Below are positions 35,002 to 42,991 of a stretch of DNA of 64,000 nt, in pieces; position 1 is the stretch's first letter, and each line of letters opens with the position of its first letter. A program made the position numbers and the translations under genes. The notes beneath the pieces are model-generated. The model made no database searches. It was given only the letters and a program-made list of their open reading frames with translations, and was not told the origin of the DNA. This stretch comes from Gulosibacter molinativorax (lineage in GTDB: Bacteria > Actinomycetota > Actinomycetes > Actinomycetales > Microbacteriaceae), in contig NZ_CP028426.1 in assembly GCF_003010915.2 (NCBI RefSeq), positions 2,542,001 through 2,606,000 of the forward strand, written 5' to 3'.

Positions 35002-35996
35002 CGAGTTGCCTCCAGGGTCATGGTCCAGACGTCGGCCGCGCCCGCGGCGCGCAGTGCGCTTGCGAGTGCGTCAGTTTCCTGCGGAGTTGCGGCAAGTGCG
35101 AGGATGCAGCCGCCGAGTCCGCCGCCCGTCATTTTAGCCCCCATGGCACCGGCGTTCAGCGCGGCGGTAACGAGGTCGTTGAGCTCAACCGAGCTCACGT
35201 CGATGCGCGTGAGAAGTCCGTGGGCCTCCGTCATGATCGTGCCAAGCGTGGGGGCGTCGCCCTTCGCGAGCGCGATGCGGGATGCGCCGGTCAGCTCCCC
35301 GAGTCGTTCGATCGCGCCAGCGGCCATATCGTGGTCAATTTCGTGCAGCGCGCGGACTCCCGCGAGGGCCTGCGCGGTGTAGCTCGGGCGGCCGGTATCT
35401 GCGATCACGAAGCCGAACGGTGCGCCGACGCGAATGTCGCTCGCTTTACCGCGCTCAAAGTAGACGGGCTGGTCTGAAATCACGGTGCGGGCATCGAGGC
35501 CGCTCGGGGTGCCGTGGGCGACGCGCTCGGCGGCCTGGATGAGCTCGTAGCGCTCGTCGAGGCTCCAGTTCAGGCCCGAGACGTTCGAGGCCGCATCCAC
35601 AATCGCGCCCGCGACCGCGGCCGAAGAGCCAAGCCCGCGGCCCACCGGCACGGTGCTGCGGATAGTGACCCCGACCTGACCCTTCTTGAATCCCGCGGCC
35701 TCGGTCACCGCATCCACCGCCGCCAGCACTGGCGCGACTTCTTCGGGGGCGATGTCGGCGAGACCGACGTACAGGTCGCTGTCGATCCGGGCGGTGTCGA
35801 ACAGTCGCAACGTCACCGCAGCCTCGACGCTGTTAACGGGAAGCGCGATGGCGGGCTGCCCATAGACCACCGCGTGCTCGCCGATCAGAATCACCTTGCC
35901 GTGCACGCGTCCCTCACCTTCCGCACGCACTGAGGGGGCGTCGGACAGACGCAGTGCTGCGGTGTGGAACGGGTTCGCGGGAAGGGAGTGAGTCAT
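34998..35996 (-). CDS. mvk: Mevalonate kinase
   Basis: 332-residue GHMP kinase and first gene of the mevalonate operon. Motifs: GKVILIGEHAVVYGQPAIAL, TVPVGRGLGSSAAVAGAIVD (ATP loop) and GAKMTGGGLGGCILALA, with catalytic Asp in GTPSGLDARTVIS. Upstream are -35 ATGACA and -10 CATAAT (36001-36028), only four bases before the ATG, so the operon mRNA is probably leaderless or nearly so. A divergent double Lrp regulator lies 317 bases away. Confidence 0.95.
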   Translation of the reverse strand: MTHSLPANPFHTAALRLSDAPSVRAEGEGRVHGKVILIGEHAVVYGQPAIALPVNSVEAAVTLRLFDTARIDSDLYVGLADIAPEEVAPVLAAVDAVTEAAGFKKGQVGVTIRSTVPVGRGLGSSAAVAGAIVDAASNVSGLNWSLDERYELIQAAERVAHGTPSGLDARTVISDQPVYFERGKASDIRVGAPFGFVIADTGRPSYTAQALAGVRALHEIDHDMAAGAIERLGELTGASRIALAKGDAPTLGTIMTEAHGLLTRIDVSSVELNDLVTAALNAGAMGAKMTGGGLGGCILALAATPQETDALASALRAAGAADVWTMTLEATR

Positions 35997-36000
35997 AGCA

Positions 36001-36028
36001 ATTATGCGCGGTTACAGCGGGCTGTCAT
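36001..36028 (-). promoter_or_regulatory. Promoter of the mevalonate operon
   Basis: On the minus strand, -35 ATGACA (36023-36028, five of six consensus bases), 16-base spacer, -10 CATAAT (36001-36006, five of six). The mvk ATG follows four bases later. Confidence 0.5.
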
Positions 36029-36231
36029 GCGGAGGCGGTCGTCCATCGGTCGTAACGAAACGCGCGGACGGGCACAGCCCATCCGCGCACGGTTAGGCGA
36101 AAGTTTACCGCGTGTTACTGGCTGCCGGTAGCCGTTGCGCCGTCGGCGAATCACTCCCCCCAGCGCGAAGCCGCTCACGGATCCCGGATGCGCGTCGAGC
36201 GCCATTCGTTTAGCAAGAATTCGGTATCCTT

Positions 36232-36260
36232 TTGACGCTCCCCCGCGCGCTCCGCATAGT
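36232..36260 (+). promoter_or_regulatory. Promoter of the double-module Lrp gene
   Basis: -35 TTGACG (36232-36237), 17-base spacer, -10 CATAGT (36255-36260). The start codon is at 36314 with GAGAGG upstream. Confidence 0.45.
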
Positions 36261-36313
36261 CGGTCGAATCTGGCCCGCGCGTGGCGCGGTTCGCTCCACA
36301 GAGAGGTGTGATC

Positions 36314-37216
36314 ATGGCCGTGTCCCGGATTGAGCTCGAAGGACGCCTCTTTGCGGCACTGAAGCGTGAACCGCGTGCCTCCGTGCTCGCCCTCGCCGAG
36401 TCAACCGGGTTCCCCCGTGCCGTGATCGCGAACCACCTGAAGGACCTTCAGCGATCGGGCTGCCTTCGCGTCATCGGGGCACTACACCCCAAGCTGACCG
36501 GCACACCAACCCTTGCGGCGATCGGGATCGCCGTCGCCGGACCGATCGCACCGGTGCTGGAATTCATCGCACCCATCGAGGAAGTGGTCTCCATTTCCAC
36601 CATCACCGGGCTCTTTCCGATCGGCGTCGAGGTTCGAGTCACAACCCCGGATCATCTGCAGGCCGTCCTCGACCGCCTGCGGGCACATCCTTCGGTCGTC
36701 AAGATCGAAACCCGGATGTTTGGGCGGGTGATCAAGGGTCACTCCTCGCACAGCGTTCCCGATGAGATAGTCCTCGATGAGAAGGATAGTGGGCTCATCG
36801 AAGCGCTCGGCGAGGACGGTCGAACCTCGTGGCAAGAGCTCGCGGAGCGAGTGTCGCTGACACCGGCCGCAGCGCGAACCCGCGTTCGTCGACTCATCGA
36901 CGCCAACGTGCTGCGCATCGTCGTGCTCGAACGCGGCGATCTTCACAGTCGCGGGATTGCACTCGTGGCAAACCTCGCGCTGCGTGGAGACAGCGAAGCC
37001 ATTCTTGGGCAAATTGCCGAGGAGCTCGAGGTCGAATTCGCCGCAACCGAATTTGGTAAGGGCGACGGGATCCTCGTGATTCGTTCGCGATCGCAGGAAT
37101 CCCTGTTTGCGCTCCTCGAACGCATCCGCGCGATTCCGGGCGTGATGGAAGTAGAGACGCGCACCTACCTCCATCACCACAAGGAAACCTCCACCGGCAT
37201 CCCGCTCACGGTGTAA
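36314..37216 (+). CDS. Tandem Lrp/AsnC-family regulator (two modules in one chain)
   Basis: 300 residues, about twice a normal Lrp. Residues 1-145 and 155-300 are each a winged helix followed by a RAM-like domain: first helices RIELEGRLFAALKREPRAS and DSGLIEALGEDGRTSWQELA; RAM strands VVKIETRMFGRVIKG and VMEVETRTYLHHHKETS. ATG 36314 has GAGAGG upstream. It is divergent from the mevalonate operon and may control it, but the ligand is unknown. A two-module chain could act as a built-in dimer. Confidence 0.85.
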   Translation: MAVSRIELEGRLFAALKREPRASVLALAESTGFPRAVIANHLKDLQRSGCLRVIGALHPKLTGTPTLAAIGIAVAGPIAPVLEFIAPIEEVVSISTITGLFPIGVEVRVTTPDHLQAVLDRLRAHPSVVKIETRMFGRVIKGHSSHSVPDEIVLDEKDSGLIEALGEDGRTSWQELAERVSLTPAAARTRVRRLIDANVLRIVVLERGDLHSRGIALVANLALRGDSEAILGQIAEELEVEFAATEFGKGDGILVIRSRSQESLFALLERIRAIPGVMEVETRTYLHHHKETSTGIPLTV

Positions 37217-37228
37217 CGCTTCGGGGAG

Positions 37229-37963
37229 CTAATCTGTCTCGGCGTCTGCGCCTCGATCCGGGCCTGTCGCGACCGGGCGGATTGCGACGCAGCATAGGCC
37301 CTCGGTCGGCTCGAGGGAGGCACGCGACCCCGCGCATCCGAGCCCGTCGAGCATGCCGCTCACGTAGGCCTCATTGATGCCGCACACGAGGTCGCGGTGC
37401 GTGCTCGAGAGGTCATGGAAGGGGCAATTGCGCAGACGAATCGCGTCCTCCGTTTGAATCGGCTCGTAGCCGTCGCTGGTGAGCGTCTCGATTATCGCTT
37501 CGGTCTCCTGGCGTTCCTTCTGTGCGGCGTCAGCCGGAGTGGCACCGGATGCACCCCGGCCGGTCTGTTCGCCGGCCTCGCGCGCGGTGTGTTGCAGCGC
37601 ATCCTGAAGCTCTGGCGTCAGGCCCGCGTGCTCGATCGCGCTGGCAAGAATGCCGCCCACGAGCGCGTATCGACGCCCCGGGAGCGAGACCTCGACGGGT
37701 GTGTCGCCGCGCCGGTACACCTTCGCCGGCCGCCCAGCGCCGGGGCCGGTTTTTCCCGTGAGCCTTCGGTACTCGCTCTCGAGCAGGCCCTCCTGCACGA
37801 GCCGGTCGAGATGAAACTTCGCCTTGTGTGGCGGAATCTCGACCGCGTTGGCCACCTCCTCGCGGCCGACCGGATCGGGCTGGGCCACGACGTATTCGTA
37901 CAGCGCGCGCCGAATCGGGTCGGCGAGGCTCCCGACAGCATTGATGGGATCGACGTTGGTCAT
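37229..37963 (-). CDS. SufR-like iron-sulfur transcriptional regulator
   Basis: 244 residues. Residues 10-75 are an ArsR/DeoR-type winged helix (DPIRRALYEYVV; HKAKFHLDRLVQEGLLESEY). The C-terminal part has Cys180, Cys194, Cys210 and Cys224/225, spaced 13, 15 and 13 residues apart, close to the SufR Fe-S pattern (C-x12-C-x13-C-x14-C). So it may sense iron-sulfur status or redox stress. It faces a DoxX-like gene across 97 bases. No suf genes are in the window. Confidence 0.8.
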   Translation of the reverse strand: MTNVDPINAVGSLADPIRRALYEYVVAQPDPVGREEVANAVEIPPHKAKFHLDRLVQEGLLESEYRRLTGKTGPGAGRPAKVYRRGDTPVEVSLPGRRYALVGGILASAIEHAGLTPELQDALQHTAREAGEQTGRGASGATPADAAQKERQETEAIIETLTSDGYEPIQTEDAIRLRNCPFHDLSSTHRDLVCGINEAYVSGMLDGLGCAGSRASLEPTEGLCCVAIRPVATGPDRGADAETD

Positions 37964-38060
37964 GTCTCAACTCTATCGGACATTTACTTAACCACTAGAA
38001 GCAAATTGGGTCTATCATATAAATATCTAGCCGTTAGAAATTGATCTCAAAGGAGCGATC
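37964..38060. promoter_or_regulatory. AT-rich divergent promoter region with direct repeats
   Basis: It contains two copies of a TAGAA..AAATTG-like direct repeat: CACTAGAAGCAAATTG and CGTTAGAAATTG, about 30 bases apart. TATCAT/TATAAAT -10-like sequence lies between them, and AAGGAG precedes the 38061 ATG. Its A+T content is unusual for the window. The repeats are candidate sites for the SufR-like protein. Confidence 0.45.
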
Positions 38061-38513
38061 ATGTCGAGCATCAACACGGACGTTGCGAACGTCTACGTCA
38101 AGTCGCACGTCCCCCTCTGGCAGGACGGGAACCGACTCGCTTTCGTCCTCCTGCGCACAGTCTTTACCGTCGCGCCGATCCTGTTCGGCCTCGATAAGTT
38201 CGTGCGCGTCCTCACGGACAACTGGGAGCGCTACCTCGCCGGCTGGATGGATGCGGTCATCCCCGGCGACGCCCACACCGCGATGCTGATCGTCGGGGCG
38301 GTCGAGATCGTCGCCGGCATCGTCGTCGCGATCATTCCTCGCTACGGCGGGCTGCTCGTCGCCGTCTGGCTCGCGGGCATCATCATGAGCCTCATCAGCG
38401 TCGGCGGCTACCTTGATATCGCGCTGCGCGACTTCGGCCTGCTGGTTGGCGCGCTCGCGCTGTCGGCCCTCGCCTTTGGCCACCGGAGGGAGGCGGTGCC
38501 TGTGCATCGATGA
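38061..38513 (+). CDS. DoxX-like small membrane protein
   Basis: 150 residues with four membrane helices (about 25-45, 70-90, 93-112, 118-140) and the DoxX-like pattern (LRTVFTVAPILFGLDKFV, IVGAVEIVAGIVVAIIPRYG). DoxX-family proteins are linked to thiol or redox homeostasis. The divergent Fe-S regulator supports a redox role (inference). AAAGGAG lies a proper distance before the ATG. Confidence 0.75.
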   Translation: MSSINTDVANVYVKSHVPLWQDGNRLAFVLLRTVFTVAPILFGLDKFVRVLTDNWERYLAGWMDAVIPGDAHTAMLIVGAVEIVAGIVVAIIPRYGGLLVAVWLAGIIMSLISVGGYLDIALRDFGLLVGALALSALAFGHRREAVPVHR

Positions 38514-38525
38514 GCGCCGTGCTCA

Positions 38526-41486
38526 CTACCTATGACAGCCTCGGAGCTCAGGCACTCTTCTTGTAAGTCGCTCTGAAGACCGCCTCTTCGAGCCATGCTT
38601 GAAGCTCTCGTTATCCTGGAAGGCCTTAAAGAGCTGCGTCTCGTCGGCGATCAGGCTGAACATGGCCTTGCTGAGCGCGCGGTCGCTTTCGACGCGAGCG
38701 TTCGTCGGGTCATTATTCGCCTGCGCATTCCGGTAGGCCTCATCTTGCGAGACAAGGCGAGGGATCTCCTCCGTGATGCGCTGCTGGATGCGGTCCGCAT
38801 CCTCCCAGTCGATATTGCCGAAGTGCTCGTTGAAGCTCTTCACAATCGCCGAGAGCCGCTCTAGCTCGGGGTCCGAGCCGAGGCCGCCACCCGTCGCCGG
38901 AACAGGCTCGAGCACTCCGTCCTCGTCCTCGAGGACGATCTGCATCGCGACAGCCTTCTCGGCTCGATACGATTCGAGGTCGATGTTCTCGAGGATGCCG
39001 AAGCTCAGGTCTTCCTCTCGAGGCGCGGGCAGCCTCGGCACCAGGTTGTCGAGAAAGATCGAACGCTTCTCCCATTCCACGCTGCCGTACGGAAGCACCG
39101 TGGAGAGGAAGTTGTAGGTGCGCAGGAATGCTTTGGCATCACCCTTGAACTTCACCTGGTCCTCTTCGTCGAGCAACTCAGAGTATTCCGTGACCGATGC
39201 ATCCAAGATCGAGTAGAGCTCAGCGACATCAACACCGGCGAGATACCGCTCGACGAACTCATCAACTTGCTCAGTCGTGTAGACGCCGAAGCCATCGAGA
39301 TCGTTGATGAGATCGTGCAGCTTATTGGCGTCTGTCTCTTGCGACAGCACCGTAGTGCGGTAGTACGGGTCGAAGGCGCGCTTGATGGCTTCGGCATCGT
39401 TCGCGAAGTCGAGCACGAAGGTGTCGCGCTTGGCGGGATGCGCCCGGTTCAGTCGCGAGAGGGTCTGGACAGCGAGCACGTCCGAGAGGGTCTTATCGAC
39501 GTACATGGTGTGCAGGAGCGGTTCGTCGTAGCCTGTCTGGAATTTGTTGGCCACGACGAGGATGCGGAACGGGTCTTGCTGAATCTTCTCCGCGATGGCC
39601 CTCGAAGGGAATCCGTTCAAGCTTGCTTCGGTGACATTGTCGCCGAGGTACTCGTGCTCCCCCGAGAATGCCACGACGGCCTTGTAGGGGCTCTTCCGTT
39701 CGGCGAGCGCATCCCGGACCGCGTGAAAATACTGGATGCAGCGATCGATCGATGAGGTCACGATCATTGCCCGCGCCTGGCCACCGACCTTCTGCTTGGC
39801 GATGACCTGATCGAGGAAGTGCTCGACCATGATCGCGGATTTCTGCGCAATCGCGTGTTCGTTGCCTTCCACATACGCTCGCAGCTTCTTGGATGCGCGT
39901 TTGGCGTCGAACTCGGGGTCGTCCGCAACGGTTTTCATCAGCCGGTAATAGCTTCCGACCGGAGTGTAGTTTGCCAGCACATCCATGATGAAGCCCTCTT
40001 GAATGGCTTGCTTCATCGTGTAGCTGTGGAACGGCTCGTACCCAATGCTGCCGTCGAGCCGGGCAACCGGGTTGCCGAACATCTGCAGCGTCTTGTTTTT
40101 CGGGGTCGCAGTGAAGGCGAAGTAGCTCGCGTTCGAGAGCATTTTCTTGCCCTCGATGATCGCGTTGATCTCGTCCTCGAAGGTAACTTCTTCGTCATCC
40201 GCGGATTCGATACCAGCCAGAGCGCGGGAGACGGCCGCGGAGGTCTTCGTTCCTTGCGAAGAGTGTGCCTCGTCGATGATGATCGCGAAGGTGCGATCGC
40301 GGTGCTCGGTCCCGATGTCGTCGAGGATGTAGGGGAACTTTTGCACGGTCGTGATAATGATCTTCTTGCCGGCGGTGATTGCGCGACGGAGATCTCCCGA
40401 GCGGTCGGCGTGCATCACGGTCGAACCGACCTGCAGGAAGGACTTGATGGTCTGCGTGAGCTGATTGTCGAGGATGATGCGGTCGGTCACGACGATGATC
40501 GAGTCGAACGCGATCTTGCCCCCGTGGGTCGTTTCGGTGAGCTGGTGGGTGAGCCACGCGATCGAGTTCGATTTGCCGCTCCCGGCGGAGTGCTGGATGA
40601 GGTAGCGCTGCCCGGCGCCGTTTGCGGCGACGTCAGCGAGCAGCTTCCGGACGACGTCGAGCTGGTGGTACCGCGGGAAGATCGCCTTGCGCGTTTTCTT
40701 GCCGGTCCTGGGGTTTCGCTCCTCGACGATCTGCGCGTAGTTTTCGATGATCCCGGCCAAGCTTTTCGGTGCAATGATGCGTCGCCACAGGTAGTCGGTC
40801 TGGATGCCCATGGGGTTCGGCGGGTTTCCGGCACCATCGTTGTATCCCTGGTCAAACGGCAGGAACCAGGATGCTTTGCCCTTCAACTGGGTGCTGAATT
40901 TCACCCGCTGGTCGTCGAGCGCGAAGTGGGCAATGGTTCGTCCAAACCCGAAGAGCGGGTCGCGAGGGTCCCGATCACGTTGGTATTGCTGCACCGCGTC
41001 GTCAACGGTCTGCTTGGTAATGCTGTTCTTGAGTTCGAAGGTGAACACCGGCAGGCCGTTGACGGAAGCGACGAGGTCAATGGCGTCGCCGGGTTTGCTG
41101 ATGCTGTGGTGGACCTGGCGGGTGATGGTGTAGCGGTTCGCGGCGAACTTCGCTGCGGCGTCGGCGTTGCCGTCGGTGGGCGTCGGATAGTAGAGGTCCA
41201 CGTGATTCCCGAGGTGTTCGACGCCGTTCCGGAGCAAGTGCACGATGCCGCGCTTCGTTATTTCGCCCTGAAGTCGGGCGAGGAACTTATGGCGGGTTGG
41301 CGATTCTTCGCCGAGCCCGAGCGGCTCGACGAGGCTTGGCTGGGTCGCGGCAATAAATGCGGCGAACTCGGTGAGATCGAGCGCGTAGGAGGCGTCGAAG
41401 TCGGCAGCTCGGCCTTCGTTCCAGCCGCCGGCAGTCATCTGCTCGACGATGACCGCCTCGAGGTTCTCTTCATTGAGTCGCCGCAC
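38526..41486 (-). CDS. hsdR: HsdR: type I restriction endonuclease/translocase subunit (C-terminus frameshifted)
   Basis: 986 residues. N-terminal nuclease motif: Asp137 (GDAIDLV) and Glu151-x-Lys153 (FELKN). The SF2 motor has GSGKS at 302-306, DEAH at 405-408, SATPKNK-like FTATPKNKT and later QTGYDEP and QTLSRLNR. The last ~21 residues after NESFK read HGSKRRSS... in this frame. The sequence WLEEAVFRATYKKSA followed by a stop lies in another frame at 38548-38595, which is what the family normally has. One missing base near 38597 would explain this. It starts 10 bases after the HigA-ImmA gene. Confidence 0.93.
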   Translation of the reverse strand: MRRLNEENLEAVIVEQMTAGGWNEGRAADFDASYALDLTEFAAFIAATQPSLVEPLGLGEESPTRHKFLARLQGEITKRGIVHLLRNGVEHLGNHVDLYYPTPTDGNADAAAKFAANRYTITRQVHHSISKPGDAIDLVASVNGLPVFTFELKNSITKQTVDDAVQQYQRDRDPRDPLFGFGRTIAHFALDDQRVKFSTQLKGKASWFLPFDQGYNDGAGNPPNPMGIQTDYLWRRIIAPKSLAGIIENYAQIVEERNPRTGKKTRKAIFPRYHQLDVVRKLLADVAANGAGQRYLIQHSAGSGKSNSIAWLTHQLTETTHGGKIAFDSIIVVTDRIILDNQLTQTIKSFLQVGSTVMHADRSGDLRRAITAGKKIIITTVQKFPYILDDIGTEHRDRTFAIIIDEAHSSQGTKTSAAVSRALAGIESADDEEVTFEDEINAIIEGKKMLSNASYFAFTATPKNKTLQMFGNPVARLDGSIGYEPFHSYTMKQAIQEGFIMDVLANYTPVGSYYRLMKTVADDPEFDAKRASKKLRAYVEGNEHAIAQKSAIMVEHFLDQVIAKQKVGGQARAMIVTSSIDRCIQYFHAVRDALAERKSPYKAVVAFSGEHEYLGDNVTEASLNGFPSRAIAEKIQQDPFRILVVANKFQTGYDEPLLHTMYVDKTLSDVLAVQTLSRLNRAHPAKRDTFVLDFANDAEAIKRAFDPYYRTTVLSQETDANKLHDLINDLDGFGVYTTEQVDEFVERYLAGVDVAELYSILDASVTEYSELLDEEDQVKFKGDAKAFLRTYNFLSTVLPYGSVEWEKRSIFLDNLVPRLPAPREEDLSFGILENIDLESYRAEKAVAMQIVLEDEDGVLEPVPATGGGLGSDPELERLSAIVKSFNEHFGNIDWEDADRIQQRITEEIPRLVSQDEAYRNAQANNDPTNARVESDRALSKAMFSLIADETQLFKAFQDNESFKHGSKRRSSERLTRRVPELRGCHR

Positions 41487-41496
41487 GCCTATTCCC

Positions 41497-42612
41497 CTAG
41501 TTGTTCGCCGCGTCTGTACCCGCCGAGCGTGAACTCGCCGAGTCCGAATCTGCGGAGCCCGAATCCCAGTTCAGCGTAACTTTCAGTTGCTGACCCCACG
41601 CGTAATCCTCCGTGATGCGCTGCGCCTGGCCGAGGACGATGCTCGGCGCGATGCCGAGTTCGGCCGCGAGCTCACGCACCGCGTCGATGTTGCGGCCGCT
41701 CGGGAGCCGATCACGATACTGCGCGGGTACGAGCGTCAGAGCCGCGAATTCGTCGGCCTCGGTTTCTGCGCCGTCGCCAACGCCATGCAGAAAGAGGGTG
41801 TTGTGGCCGTGCAACAGCACGTGCCCGAGTTCGTGAAAGAGCGTGAACCAGAGCTGGTCGTCTTTCTTTCCGCGCACGGAAAGTTGCATGACCGGGTGGC
41901 CCTGTATCCAGCGGGTGGCACCGTCAACGCCAAAGCCTGGGATGGGTGGGATGAGACTCAAGGCAACGCCGACCTCCCTGAGGAGCGCCTTGGCGTCGGC
42001 AATGGCAGCGACAGGATTCGGTTCCGCGGTGAACGTGCGGAGCCGCGGAATGAGTGCTTGAAGTGCGGCCTCGTCGTAGTCGGGAAGGTCGTCGAGGCCT
42101 GCCTGAAGCTCGCCGAGGGCGAGCCAGATGGCCTGCTCGTGCGACTTGTCGTTCTTGAGCGTGGCCTTGCGGTAGGCCACTTTGGAGTGCACCCAAGTGT
42201 TGTCGAATGCGTCCAGGTGACCGATTCGTAGAATCGAGAGCAGTCCACGGACATTGCCCGCCTTGTCATGCGCCGACGCTTCGATGAATCCCCACCTTCG
42301 CAGGTAAGAGAGCGGAAATTGCTTCGCCTGGTCGTACTGTGCCTTCAGCTTGTCGTCTTCCGCGAGGCGCGCGAGGTCTTCACGGAAGGTGGCTTCGAAT
42401 CGATTCCAGATTCGGGCCGGGATGCCCGTCACCCGCTCGAGGCCGAGGGCGACCGTTGCGGAGAGCGGCGCCTTGCCTGCGAGCAGTTCCGAGACGTGCT
42501 TCGGTGTCACGCCGAGACGGCGAGCGAGTTCCGCGGCGTTGATGCCCTGATCATCGAGCCATTCGGCAATGTGCTCGCCTGGAGCAACGGCGTAGTTAGG
42601 TAATGCGGTCAT
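41497..42612 (-). CDS. HigA-type antitoxin fused to an ImmA/IrrE metallopeptidase
   Basis: 371 residues. Residues 10-65 are an XRE/HigA helix-turn-helix (GINAAELARRLGVTPKHVSE). A long helical middle part (70-210) is followed by a DUF955/ImmA zinc peptidase with His260-Glu261-x-x-His264 (TLFHELGHVLLHG) and a downstream EADEFA glutamate. Normal HigA antitoxins are about 100 residues. The peptidase part could cleave a regulator, as ImmA does in ICEBs1. It lies 31 bases after higB and 10 bases before hsdR. Confidence 0.88.
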   Translation of the reverse strand: MTALPNYAVAPGEHIAEWLDDQGINAAELARRLGVTPKHVSELLAGKAPLSATVALGLERVTGIPARIWNRFEATFREDLARLAEDDKLKAQYDQAKQFPLSYLRRWGFIEASAHDKAGNVRGLLSILRIGHLDAFDNTWVHSKVAYRKATLKNDKSHEQAIWLALGELQAGLDDLPDYDEAALQALIPRLRTFTAEPNPVAAIADAKALLREVGVALSLIPPIPGFGVDGATRWIQGHPVMQLSVRGKKDDQLWFTLFHELGHVLLHGHNTLFLHGVGDGAETEADEFAALTLVPAQYRDRLPSGRNIDAVRELAAELGIAPSIVLGQAQRITEDYAWGQQLKVTLNWDSGSADSDSASSRSAGTDAANN

Positions 42613-42643
42613 GGCGATGCTCCTTTCTTGAAGGGCGTGGTCG

Positions 42644-42940
42644 TTACCGTTTGTGGTAGTCGGTGATTTCGATGACGAGTACGGTGATGGCCCCGTCGTC
42701 AGGGCTCACGATGAGTCGCCAGTTTGCGGTCAATCGCCCTGACCACTGGCCAGCTCGATCGCCCTTCAGCTCCTCCCACCTGCCGGCAAAGAAGAGAAGG
42801 TCGCTCATCTCAGCGGCGTTACGCAGTTCATCGAGCCGAAGGCGTAGGGCTTTGGCCACCTGCGCGCCGAGTTTGCGTTGCATATGACGCGCGTCGGTGC
42901 AGCGACGCTCCAGCTCGTTGTCCGCGTAGCGCAGTTCCAT
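42644..42940 (-). CDS. higB: HigB-type toxin (RelE/ParE superfamily mRNA interferase)
   Basis: 98 residues of the plasmid-maintenance killer family. It has NELERRCTDARHMQRKLG, LRNAAEMSDLLFF, ELKGDRAGQWSGRLTANWRL and VLVIEITDYHKR; the late Arg, Tyr and His are likely active residues. HigB cuts mRNA on the ribosome and is held by HigA. The ATG is almost against the palindrome at 42942-42962, so translation may be leaderless. It lies 51 bases after hsdS. Confidence 0.88.
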   Translation of the reverse strand: MELRYADNELERRCTDARHMQRKLGAQVAKALRLRLDELRNAAEMSDLLFFAGRWEELKGDRAGQWSGRLTANWRLIVSPDDGAITVLVIEITDYHKR

Positions 42941-42941
42941 C

Positions 42942-42962
42942 GTGTTACCTAAATCGTAACAC
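42942..42962 (-). promoter_or_regulatory. Palindromic operator of the higB-higA-hsdR unit
   Basis: Perfect arms GTGTTAC (42942-42948) and GTAACAC (42956-42962) with a seven-base spacer. The centre is A/T-rich, with a TTAGGT/TAGGTA -10-like sequence on the minus strand, one base before the higB ATG at 42940. This fits autoregulation by HigA or a HigBA complex, and would put hsdR under the same switch. Confidence 0.65.
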
Positions 42963-42991
42963 TCAACGTCACACGCGGATAGATCGAGTCG

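Larger units (their letters stand above)
35997..36313. other. 317-base divergent intergenic region of the mevalonate operon
   Basis: It holds the operon promoter (36001-36028), a GC-rich hairpin (36062-36073 with 36077-36088) and a plus-strand promoter for the Lrp gene (36232-36260). I see no convincing gene in 36089-36231; the small minus-strand frame at 36002-36205 has no coding signals. Confidence 0.6.

Noticed and set aside
36002..36205. Small minus-strand gene upstream of mvk
   Set aside because: No ribosome site, no hydrophobic or conserved pattern, and it overlaps the promoter and hairpin.
39819..41579. A 586-codon plus-strand open frame opposite hsdR
   Set aside because: Shadow of hsdR; the sense strand carries all nuclease and motor motifs.
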